A stretch of DNA of 64,000 nucleotides from Taeniopygia guttata (lineage: Eukaryota; Chordata; Aves; Passeriformes; Estrildidae), in the NCBI RefSeq assembly GCF_048771995.1, contig NC_133024.1, positions 129,001 to 193,000 on the forward strand, in the 5' to 3' direction. Positions within the stretch are counted from its first letter, which is position 1, and each line of letters starts with the position of its first letter. Positions 1-7,767 of this stretch are shown here, one piece after another. Made by a program: the position numbers and the translations under genes. The notes below the pieces were generated by a model, which was not told where the DNA came from, made no database searches, and was given only the letters and a program-made list of their open reading frames with translations.

Positions 1-510
1 TTTTATAATTTCTCACATTTATTCCTTTATTACAATTTATATTTTTATGCATTGCTTAATACATTGCTTACATATTTCTATAGATAGATTTCTATTTCTA
101 AAAGGTTTCTATTGCTTAAAATAAACCCCTGCCTCTATCCAAGTAAAAATCTTTTAAAAACCCCTTTTCTTTTAAACTGCGTTTAAATTTATCTCTATAT
201 TTCGCATTTATATTCAAATTTACGTTTAAAATGTAGATTGATGTATGGTGTTATATGAAAGTATAAAATAGAAATGAAAATAAATATTCAGAAGAGATAG
301 AATAGAAAAATCTCTGCATACATTGAATATATATTTCTATATTTAGAATGATATCAAAATAAAAGGTATATTCATTTTTCTTCCATTAAAACCCTGCCTC
401 TAACCAAATAAAAAGCAAAAAAAAAGCCCCTTCTTTAAACGATACTTGAATATTTATATATTGTTTTCATCATTATAGTCACATTTGCATTTCTACTTTA
501 TAGTGACGTA
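1..510. repeat. AT-rich block with diverged 265-bp tandem repeats
   Basis: Very AT-rich. Across a unit junction a motif close to CCCTGCCTCTAACC followed by CTTTTAAACTGC-type and TATATTT-rich text occurs three times at about 265-bp spacing (seen whole at 7048, 7310 and 7575), so this is an old, diverged tandem satellite nested in the macrosatellite. In A1 the two later copies start near 125 and 390. No coding potential was seen. Confidence 0.7.
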
Positions 511-517
511 TTTAGAA

Positions 518-540
518 ATATATATCACATATATATATAT

Positions 541-575
<35 letters not shown>
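518..575. repeat. TA microsatellite (A1)
   Basis: Long (TA)n tract interrupted by single C bases. Equivalent tracts of different length lie at about 7700-7764, 15206-15257, 22700-22755, 40216-40259 and 57712-57754; the A5 and A6 versions are shorter and lack an internal interruption. Confidence 0.9.
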
Positions 576-578
<3 letters not shown>

Positions 579-648
579 GGTAGCAAGATAGACAAATTAT
601 TATTTATATTATATTTCACATATACTGCTAATACTTATTTTTACTTAC

Positions 649-693
649 CTTTGAATTTTTTATATAGATCCCCAGCAACAATATTTAGAGCAT
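649..693 (-). CDS. Candidate 45-bp exon, minus strand (A1)
   Basis: On the minus strand a TTTTATTTGCAG acceptor is followed by 45 bp and a GTAAGTAA donor. Only one frame is open and gives the core ALNIVAGDLYKKFK. The splice signals are strong and it is unchanged in all six A units (7838-7882, 15331-15375, 22827-22871, 40332-40376, 57827-57871). The protein is not recognised. It lies downstream of the other minus-strand exon candidates and could belong to the same transcript, but the joins cannot be proven here. Confidence 0.45.
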
Positions 694-1942
694 CTGCAAA
701 TAAAAGACTGGGAAACAGTTATTTTACTCCATCAGAACTTGGGAAAGGCCAGATTTAGATCTCTCCAAAGGGTCAAAGCTACATAACACCAGTTAATACC
801 ATTTACTGTAGAAGCTGAACTGATTTTGGTCTACACATAAGTTTCCTGTTTCTGCCAAACTTCTGCATGAATATTAAAAGTCTGAAGAATGACCACAAGC
901 AGATCACCTAAACCTACGAGCTCACTGTTTCCCAGTTTTAACCATGCCAGGATCTTCTCTTTTGATCACGTGAGTGGACATTTCCCTCTAAAACCTTCTG
1001 ACCTAACCAAGAAGTCTCACCATTACCAAAGTTTCACACCAAAAGCAAAGCACCTCTGTCTGTATCATGCCTGCTGATGGTGCCAGCACACAGTATGGCC
1101 CAAGGTGTCTGCCCCATGGATTTCCCCGGGGTATTCACACTTTTCCAAAGGTAGCCAGCACCTACGCTGACTCTGAAAACAATTGCCCTTGCAAGAAGGG
1201 TCCATGGCAGCTCGGGGCACTCGTGGTCAGCCACAGGGCCTTGACACACAGAACAGGATAAAGGGACTTGGAGGATTCCCACAGCTGGCCTGCACTGACA
1301 GATAGAGCAAGTCCCTTGGGATTGTGGAGTGAATTCTGCCTCCCAAGGACTGCAGGCTCACATCCACACCCAGGACTATTCAGAAGAGCTGCAGCAAGAG
1401 CAGACATCGGGCAGCTCAGGGTTTCTCTAAGCCCAGTCCTACAAGCCTGTGGGAGCCACAGGTAGCCAGGAAGTTCCTGAGGAATCCAGACCCTCAGCCA
1501 GCAGCACAAAGTCCCAGAGCTGCCAAATCAGAGAGAACTGCCTTCCACCTCTTTTCGCTCACACACTGGTGCTGAAAACTGCCAGACAGGCTAAAAGTCA
1601 CTCAGGGAGATATAGAGGGTGTTACTGATAAAGAGTTCTAGGGAAGCTGGATGGCCAGCATCCATCAAACTATCTTCTGGAAATCCCAGCTGTCACATTT
1701 CACTCCACTTTTCCCTTTAACTCAGGCTTTCCCCTTCCAGAATCAATTCTTCCTCCCCACCCTCTCCCACTCCCTGTGCAGATAGCTGGCAACACGCACA
1801 AGCTGGATCCACATGTGGTCACTGAAATTTGGCTGCACAGCTGACCTTTGCTGCTGCCAAAGGGAGGGAATTCCAGGCCAGAGCACCCCTCTCTGCCTGC
1901 CCTTCACTTTTCAGAGCTAATTGGCTTTTCTATCCCTTTCAG
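694..1942. other. Low-copy spacer without recognised gene
   Basis: Ordinary mixed-composition DNA, present in all A units with rare substitutions. Short open frames here (up to about 115 codons on the minus strand near 1162-1509) have no convincing splice context or recognisable protein features, so I treat the stretch as intron or spacer. Equivalents are 7883-9131, 15376-16624, 22872-24120, 40377-41625 and 57872-59120. Confidence 0.5.
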
Positions 1943-2150
1943 CACAGCACAGCATGGCCTCGTGGAGCTTGAAAAGCAGCAGTGGTTTTTATCACCATGG
2001 TGCAACGGAGAGAAGACTTCAGAGCATTTTCTGGGAACGCCACATACAGTTATATTACACTTGCAGAATTGTCTGGCTATTGTGTCTCCTAAGTCACACA
2101 GTGGACTACAAACAGTGCTGCTTCAGTGAAACTCTCTACAACCACTGAAA
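1943..2150 (+). pseudogene. Plus-strand exon, interrupted copy (A1)
   Basis: A TATCCCTTTCAG acceptor and a GTAAGTCA donor bound 208 bp. In A2-A6 one frame is open across the exon, about 69 codons, ending ...GNSLQPLK at the donor. In A1 a G-to-T change turns that Gly codon into TGA near 2127, so this copy cannot encode the same product. The peptide (core HGLVELEKQQWFLSPWC, then a hydrophobic stretch VILHLQNCLAIV) is not recognised. It lies on the opposite strand to the other A exon candidates, so either two genes overlap in the unit or one set is fortuitous. Confidence 0.5.
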
Positions 2151-2339
2151 GTAAGTCACTAACTCTGTTAGAGCAGGCAATGGACTCACATGTTCACAAA
2201 AACTGACTACACATGCTAAAGCCAGACGCTTTGTAGGTAAATGAGAAACACCTCTGGTTTGGGGCCCATCCCTCAGGCAGCAGGTTTTTTTTGCATGGAC
2301 AGGATGATTACTACTTGCGGGGCTATATGAAACATTTAC

Positions 2340-2507
2340 CTTTTTATCCAAGTTATGAAAGAATAGCTTTGAAAAGCACAGTAATCCAAGGCCAAAAAGA
2401 CAGGCAGACAAATGGACAGATTTCAGCCACTCGTTTGGTTTTCTTGGCGAGAGCTTTTTGCTCTTCCAAGGGCTGACCTTATGCATTTGCCAGGTCTGGA
2501 TGATCCA
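2340..2507 (-). CDS. Possible 56-codon minus-strand exon beside the A-run
   Basis: On the minus strand the A-run reads as a T-run ending TTCAAG, a plausible acceptor, and 168 bp later comes AAAAAG|GTAAAT. The stretch is open throughout at phase 0 (starts WIIQTWQMHKVSPWKSKK, ends FFHNLDKK). Another frame inside it (EEQKALAKKTKRVAE) also looks protein-like, so the call is uncertain. Equivalents exist in all A units, ending just left of each A-run. Confidence 0.22.
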
Positions 2508-2511
2508 CTTG

Positions 2512-2548
<37 letters not shown>
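2512..2548 (+). repeat. Homopolymer A-run of 37 (A1)
   Basis: Uninterrupted A-run. Lengths are 37 in A1, 32 in A2 (9701-9732) and A3 (17194-17225), and 25 in A4 (24690-24714), A5 and A6 (59690-59714). It groups the units by descent and could act as the pyrimidine tract of a minus-strand splice acceptor. No retroposon body or target duplication was recognised around it. Confidence 0.9.
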
Positions 2549-2551
<3 letters not shown>

Positions 2552-3169
2552 TTAAAGGAAATTTCAACAGCAGACTCTTCTGGAGGTGTCTTCTGTCAAT
2601 CTCCAGCTTCCCACAGGACTTGGTGCTTGTCTGGGGCTTTTGAGGAACAGCTCATAAATTGCTGCTATTCAGCCACTGGCAGTTGAATCCTGCTTTATTT
2701 AGTTTTTGGAATCTTGTAGTGGATCCTCCCTGCTTCCTTCCTCCAGTCCCTGCTCACATTTAGTTTCAGTTTCCTGGAGCTAAGAGTGTTGACCCCTTTA
2801 AAAGCAGCAGCAGCAGCAAGAAAACCACAAAGCAAGAAAACCCTGTCCTGACCATAAATGTTGTACCCTCTGCATAGAGAGAAACTCCACCAACTTTTCA
2901 GGAAGAAGATGCAACAAACTCTTTTGCAGCATATCCTGATATGACAGCCTTGCAGCATACAGAATCCAGCCTAGCAAGGAAAAAATAAAAAAAAAAAAGT
3001 GTTGTGTTAAAAAAAATGCACAAGGAAAAGGTGCTATTTTACATGGATCACAGTAAAGCCACAACAACCTAAGGGTTAATTTCTTCATGAGAATGTTTGA
3101 AGTCTAAATTTGAAATCTGTTGTCAACTGCAGCTGGCTAAAATGGAAAGGGCTACATTTCTTTGCTTAC

Positions 3170-3260
3170 CTTGATGCCTACTGGGATCTGCTTTAGGGCC
3201 AATTTTGCATGAAGCTCCTGGGAATTACTCATCTGTCTTCTTGCATGAGATGAAATATAT
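3170..3260 (-). CDS. Minus-strand exon candidate c (A1)
   Basis: Donor CATCAAG|GTAAGC is strong. Two acceptors are possible: CTAACAG (exon 91 bp) or GAAGACAG (exon 63 bp, 3170-3232). Only the shorter form joins in phase to the preceding exon d (ends at a codon boundary) and reads MSNSQELHAKLALKQIPVGIK up to the donor. The longer form is open in a different phase. Equivalents are 10355-10445, 17848-17938, 25337-25427, 42842-42932 and 60337-60427. Gene not recognised. Confidence 0.45.
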
Positions 3261-3342
3261 CTGTTAGAAGGTTGCAAAATGTGTTAGGATGCATTGCAGT
3301 GCTGTGCTCTTCCAGGACAGAGGCACAAAGTCTGATTCTTAC

Positions 3343-3446
3343 CGTAGCTGGGACTTTGGGGATTCCCAGAGCCATTTTCATGGCATCTAATTTTAGGTCC
3401 TTTTCAGACAGATTTGTAATGACAATTTGGTTTATAGCCCCTCCCT
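3343..3446 (-). CDS. Minus-strand exon candidate d (A1)
   Basis: 104 bp between a CTGGCACAG acceptor and an ACG|GTAAGA donor. One frame is open for 34 codons, with cores INQIVITNLSEKDLKLDAMK and ALGIPKVPAT. The charged helical segment looks like real protein and is unchanged in all six A units. Only 82 bp separate it from exon c, a short intron. The acceptor lies next to the GGAATTCC minisatellite. Confidence 0.55.
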
Positions 3447-3783
3447 CTGTGCCAGGGGCAGGAAAGTCTATCAAAGCAAATGAGGGAATTCTTCATCCTG
3501 GAATTCTGCAGGAATTCCCAATCCCGGAAATCCGGGAATTCCCCATCCTGGAATTCCGGGAGTTCTCAACATTGGAAATCTGGGAATTCTCAATCCTGGA
3601 ATTCCCCAGCCTGGAATTCCGGGAATTCCCGCTGCTCCCTTTGCCTTTGGAGCTGCCCTTCCTGGCAGAATTCCCAGATTTCCTGGCGGAATTCCCGGAT
3701 TTCCTGGCGGAATCCCCGGATTTCCCGCCGGGATTCCGGAATTTCCTGTCGGAATTCCCGGAATTCCGGGTTTTTTCCGGGAT

Positions 3784-3855
3784 CTCTCCGTGCCCCAGCA
3801 GCTCCCGGAGCCGTTTCCGCTCCGGGGGGTCCCGGTAATTCCGGCTCCCGTAAAA
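3784..3855 (-). CDS. Exon-like island e in the minisatellite (A1)
   Basis: Minus strand: acceptor CGTGGCTCAG, then 24 codons at phase 0 reading FYGSRNYRDPPERKRLRELL then GHGE, after which the GGAATTCC repeat begins with GAG|ATCCC. No GT donor is present at or near the end of the island. Basic helical composition and the acceptor suggest a true exon whose donor side is eroded or non-canonical. Present unchanged in all A units. Confidence 0.35.
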
Positions 3856-4086
3856 CTGAGCCACGGAAAGTTGGGAACGCACCGGGATTCCCGGAATTCC
3901 CGGATTTCCTGACAGAATTCCCGGATTTCCTGATGCCATTCCTGCATTTCCAGCCAGGAGTCCCGAATTTCCCGTTGGAATTCCTGAATTTCCAACTGGA
4001 ATTCCCGAATTTCTTTCTGGAATTCCTGAATTTTCCGCCAGAATTCCTGAATTTCCTGTCGGAATTCCCGGATTTCCGGCGGGGAT

Positions 4087-4125
4087 CTGCAGCCTCCGGG
4101 CCGGCGCCGCTTTCTCCACGATTTC
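4087..4125 (-). CDS. Exon-like island f in the minisatellite (A1)
   Basis: Minus strand: acceptor AATTCCCAG followed by 13 codons at phase 0 (EIVEKAAPARRLQ), then CAG|ATCCCC where a donor would be expected. As for island e, the first bases after it are AT rather than GT. The island breaks an otherwise monotonous repeat. Confidence 0.28.
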
Positions 4126-4285
4126 CTGGGAATTTTGGGAATTTTTTTGGGTATTTTCTGGAGCTGCTCGGAGCCGTTTGGGCGGGGGGGTCCGGAATTC
4201 CCAGCGGGAGCTGAAAAAAAAAAAACGGGAATGAGGGAGGGGGGAGGGGCGGGAATTCCCAAATCCCAAAATTCCCAAATCCCCA

Positions 4286-5880
4286 ATTTAGGGGATTTTT
4301 GGGGAATATTTGGGTTTTTTTGGGATTTAGGGGATTTGGGTGTTTGGGATTTTGGGGATTTTTGGGGGATTTTTGGAGGATTTTGGGATTTAGGGGATTT
4401 TTGGGGTTTGGGATTTTGGATTTAGGGGATTTTTGGGGGATTTTTGGAGCATTTTGGGGTTTGGGGGGATTTAGGGGATTTTGGGGTTTGGGATTTGGGG
4501 ATTTTTGGAGGATTTTGGGGTTTGGGGGATTTTTGGGGGGGATATTTGGGGGGTTTTGGGGATTTGGGGGACTTCAGGGGGGATTTTTAGGGGATTTTGG
4601 GGGTTTGGGATCTGGGGGATTTTTGGGGTTTGGGATTTTGGAATTGAGGGGATTTTTGGGGAATATTTGGGTTTTTTTGGGATTTAGGGGATTTGGGTGT
4701 TTGGGATTTTGGGGATTTTTGGGGGATTTTTGGAGGATTTTGGGATTTAGGGGATTTTTGGAGTTTGGGATTTTGGATTTAGGGGATTTTTGGGGGATTT
4801 TTGGAGCATTTTGGGGTTTGGGGGGATTTAGGGGATTTTGGGGTTTGGGATTTGGGGATTTTTGGAGGATTTTGGGGTTTGGGGGATTTTTGGGGGGGAT
4901 ATTTGGGGGGTTTTGGGGATTTGGGGGACTTCAGGGGGGATTTTTAGGGGATTTTTGGGGTTTGGGATTTTGGAATTGAGGGGATTTTTGGGGAATATTT
5001 GGGGTTTTTGGGGATGTAGGGGATTTGGGTGTTTGGGATTTTGGGGATTTTTGGGGGATTTTTGGAGGATTTTGGGATTTAGGGGATTTTAGGGGTTTGG
5101 GATTTTGGATTTAGGGGATTTTTGGGGGATTTTTGGAGCATTTTGGGGTTTGGGGGGATTTAGGGGATTTTGGGGTTTGGGATTTGGGGATTTTTGGAGG
5201 ATTTTGGGGTTTGGGGGATTTTTGGGGGGGATATTTGGGGGGTTTTGGGGATTTGGGGGACTTCAGGGGGGATTTTTAGGGGATTTTGGGGGTTTGGGAT
5301 CTGGGGGATTTTTGGGGTTTGGGATTTTGGAATTGAGGGGATTTTTGGGGAATATTTGGGGTTTTTGGGGATGTAGGGGATTTGGGGGTTTGGGATTTTG
5401 GGGATTTTTGGGGGATTTTTGGAGGATTTTGGGATTTAGGGGATTTTTGGGGTTTGGGATTTTGGATTTAGGGGATTTTTGGGGGATTTTTGGAGCATTT
5501 TGGGGTTTGGGGGGATTTAGGGGATTTTGGGGTTTGGGATTTGGGGATTTTTGGAGGATTTTGGGGTTTGGGGGATTTTTGGGGGGGATATTTGGGGGGT
5601 TTTGGGGATTTGGGGGACTTCAGGGGGGATTTTTAGGGGATTTTTGGGGTTTGGGATTTTGGAATTGAGGGGATTTTTGGGGAATATTTGGGGGTTTTGG
5701 GGATGTAGGGGATTTGGGGGTTTGGGATTTGGGGATTTTTGGAGGATTTTGGGGTTTTGGGTTTTTTTGAGGTCTAGTGTTTTTTGGGGGGGTTTGGGGG
5801 GGGGGTTGGGAATTTGAAATTTAGGGGATTTTTGGGGGATGTTTGAGGTTTGGGGGGATTTTTGGGGGATTTGGGGTTTC
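4286..5880 (+). repeat. G-rich minisatellite with 357-bp higher-order repeat (A1)
   Basis: Runs of GGGGATTTTTGGGG-like text with plus-strand G-tracts of three to eight. The same variant order recurs at 4481, 4838, 5170 and 5527 (spacings 357, 332, 357), a higher-order repeat. The density of G-tracts makes G-quadruplex formation on the plus strand likely. Because 357 is divisible by three, glycine/phenylalanine/tryptophan-rich open frames run through it; I do not regard these as proteins. Confidence 0.92.
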
Positions 5881-5888
5881 AGGCTCAC

Positions 5889-5948
5889 CCGGGCGGGTCC
5901 CGGCTCCGTTTCGAGGCGGTTCCGGAGCTGCTGCGGATCCGGGAGAGG
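5889..5948 (-). CDS. Minus-strand exon candidate g (A1)
   Basis: 60 bp between a CCCTGCTCAG acceptor and a CCCGG|GTGAGC donor, exactly 20 codons at phase 0 (PLPDPQQLRNRLETEPGPAR). It is the only ordinary sequence between the G-rich and C-rich blocks and the exon candidate nearest the CpG island, so it may be an early exon of the minus-strand gene. Phase 0 fits islands f and e. Equivalents are 13128-13187, 20622-20681, 27721-27780, 45226-45285 and 63079-63138. Gene not recognised. Confidence 0.45.
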
Positions 5949-5976
5949 CTGAGCAGGGCCGGGATCCCGGGAACCC

Positions 5977-6088
5977 GAACCCCAAATCCCCAAATCCCCA
6001 AAATCCCAAACCCCAAATTCCCAAATCCCCAAAACCCCCCAAACTCCCAAAACACCAAATTTCCAAAAATCCCAAACCCCCAAAAAAC
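5977..6088 (-). repeat. C-rich block, inverted version of the G-rich minisatellite (A1)
   Basis: CCCCAAATCCCC-type text on the plus strand, the reverse complement of the 4286-5880 repeat, so the minisatellite changes polarity across exon g. Equivalents are about 13215-13326, 20709-20820, 27808-27920, 45313-45425 and 63166-63277. Confidence 0.85.
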
Positions 6089-6104
6089 AGATGGCAAGGT
6101 TCTC

Positions 6105-7045
6105 CCCCCCCCACGCAGTGCGCATGCGCGGTTCCCTTTGCAGTACGCCCGCTTTGCGCATGCGCACTGGAATTTCCGTACAGCATCATGGCCGCCTTCC
6201 TACAGCAGAGTTCCATTTTCCGTACAGTGTCATGGCCGCCCTGCGCATGCGCACTGGAATTTCCGTACAGCATCATGGCCGCCTTCCTACAGCACAGTTC
6301 CATTTTCCGTACAGTGTCATGGCCGCTAGGCGCATGCGCACTGGAAATTCCTCTTCTGCGCGCAAAGCACCAAGCTTGTTTCCTGACCAGAGCTTGTTTT
6401 TGAGGCTCGGGCCGCCCGAGCCGCCGCCGCCCCCCGCCCTGCGCTCACAGACACCGCCCCGCGCGCCGCTCGCCGCGCGCTCCCGCCCCGGCACCGGCGG
6501 CTGCAGTACCGCCCTCTGCCCACAATGGGGGCAGCGCTTTTCAAGCGAGCCCGCCACCAGGGACTCGCAAGATGGCGGCCCGTGGGGACCTGGACGGAGA
6601 GAGGCGTATTACGCCGATGCCCGTCGGCCCCCGCCAAAAACCCGCACGCTCGCGGTGCTGCTGACCCCACAGCCCCTGTGCACGGCACCGGAACCGCCGC
6701 GGAAAATCCCGTCGGGGGGCGCCGGCGTTGGGGACAATTCAGGCAGTGTAGAAAAAACAGACACGGGTCCTCGAATGCCGACGTCCTCTTTTTCGCGCCA
6801 TCTCGAGAAGGTCAAGCGAGTCCGCGACAAGCCACTCCCAAGATGGCGGCCGCGGGCGGCGGGCTGCAGTACCGCCCTCTGCCCACAGGGCGGCAGCACT
6901 GCCGCCCGCCACCGCCGGGGGCCGCCGCTCGCCTCGGGGCCGCGGGCGGGGCCGGCGGCAGAAAAGAACGGGCGCGATGCCCTCCGGAACCTGCCCTGCA
7001 GCAAATGCCCCAAAACATCCCGCGCGGAAAAGAACGCCAGCAAAA
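6105..7045. promoter_or_regulatory. CpG island with NRF1-type repeat and CTCF/YY1 module (A1)
   Basis: Two parts. The left part (6120-6345) is an 87-bp tandem repeat, each period carrying the palindrome GCGCATGCGC (6120, 6156, 6243, 6330), the NRF1 consensus. The right part holds a CTCF-like site (6501-6536: upstream TGCAGTACC plus a GGGGGCAG core), a perfect AAGATGGCGGC YY1-type site (6569), a second YY1-type site (6840) and a second CTCF-like site (6864-6898). Such islands are typically bidirectional TATA-less promoters. Minus-strand exons g to a lie downstream on one side, the next unit's plus-strand exon on the other. A 30-codon ATG frame starts inside the first YY1 site. Confidence 0.75.
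6571..6663 (+). CDS. Conserved 30-codon small ORF in the module
   Basis: ATG in good Kozak context (A at -3, G at +4) inside the first YY1-type site; starts MAARGDLDGERRIT and ends at TGA after 30 codons. It is kept in every complete module (A and B), with a Pro-to-Ser change in A2/A3. Conservation is uninformative because the whole module is near-identical, so it may be a leader ORF or chance. Confidence 0.2.
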
Positions 7046-7690
7046 AACCCCTGCCTCTAACCCAACAGGAACCAAAAGCAAAAACCTTCTCTTTTAAACT
7101 GCATTTCAAGCTCTTTTATTTTTATATTTTTCATATTTATATTCACATTCGGATTTATAACGTATATTGATGTGTAATTGTATTTTTATAATTTCTCACA
7201 TTTATTCCTTTATTACAATTTATATTTTTATGCATTGCTTAATACATTGCTTACATATTTCTATAGATAGATTTCTATTTCTAAAAGGTTTCTATTGCTT
7301 AAAATAAACCCCTGCCTCTATCCAAGTAAAAATCTTTTAAAAACCCCTTTTCTTTTAAACTGCGTTTAAATTTATCTCTATATTTCGCATTTATATTCAA
7401 ATTTACGTTTAAAATGTAGATTGATGTATGGTGTTATATGAAAGTATAAAATAGAAATGAAAATAAATATTCAGAAGAGATAGAATAGAAAAATCTCTGC
7501 ATACATTGAATATATATTTCTATATTTAGAATGATATCAAAATAAAAGGTATATTCATTTTTCTTCCATTAAAACCCTGCCTCTAACCAAATAAAAAGCA
7601 AAAAAAAAGCCCCTTCTTTAAACGATACTTGAATATTTATATATTGTTTTCATCATTATAGTCACATTTGCATTTCTACTTTATAGTGAC
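7046..7690. repeat. AT-rich 265-bp tandem repeat block, A1/A2 junction
   Basis: Three diverged copies of the roughly 265-bp AT-rich repeat, starting near 7048, 7310 and 7575, spanning the end of the CpG module and the start of A2. Confidence 0.7.
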
Positions 7691-7699
7691 GTATTTAGA

Positions 7700-7725
7700 A
7701 ATATATATCATATATATATATATAT

Positions 7726-7764
<39 letters not shown>
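7700..7764. repeat. TA microsatellite (A2)
   Basis: Same tract as in A1, about 6 bp longer, with C interruptions. Confidence 0.85.

Positions 7765-7767
<3 letters not shown>

Larger units (their letters stand above)
3486..4285. repeat. GGAATTCC minisatellite (A1)
   Basis: Degenerate tandem repeat of about 18-21 bp built on GGAATTCCCGGATTTCCTGG-like text, full of GAATTC palindromes. Both strands give long open frames of IREFQ/GNSGIP-type repeats; these are by-products of the repeat. Two non-repetitive islands, at 3784-3855 and 4087-4125, sit inside it and read as protein-like segments on the minus strand. Confidence 0.9.
1..7183. repeat. Macrosatellite unit A1
   Basis: First A-type unit of the tandem array; the first bases of the window recur at 7184, 14687 and 22181, and at 39697 and 57192 with one early difference, which sets the phase used here. 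It contains in order an AT-rich block, low-copy DNA with exon candidates on both strands, a GGAATTCC minisatellite, a G-rich minisatellite, a GC-rich exon and a CpG island. A1 is the most distinct A copy: its A-run is 37 long, the third higher-order G-rich repeat is 332 instead of 357 bp, and it alone has a stop in the plus-strand exon. Its right end carries the short NRF1-type repeat. Confidence 0.95.

Noticed and set aside
889-1077. 62-codon open frame conserved in all A units
   Set aside because: Conserved only because the whole unit is; composition and context do not look coding.
2512-2548. Poly-A tail of a retroposed copy
   Set aside because: No element body ending in the A-run and no flanking target duplication were seen; it may simply be a homopolymer or minus-strand pyrimidine tract.
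3471-4286. Long collagen-like (GIPGIPG) and IREFQ-repeat frames on the minus strand
   Set aside because: Translation of the GGAATTCC minisatellite; several frames give equally long repetitive products.
4286-5880. Telomere-like array
   Set aside because: GGGGATTTTTGGGG variants resemble ciliate telomeres but are irregular, organised in 357-bp repeats and sit in the middle of each unit; vertebrate TTAGGG is not present as an array.
5977-6350. CRISPR-like array (regularly spaced palindromes in the promoter repeat)
   Set aside because: The repeats are 87/45-bp tandem copies with similar, not unique, intervening sequence in a eukaryotic CpG island.
6842-7097. 84-codon frame from the second YY1-site ATG into the AT-rich block
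   Set aside because: It is Pro/Arg/Ala-rich text typical of GC-rich islands, runs into satellite DNA and has no recognisable domain.
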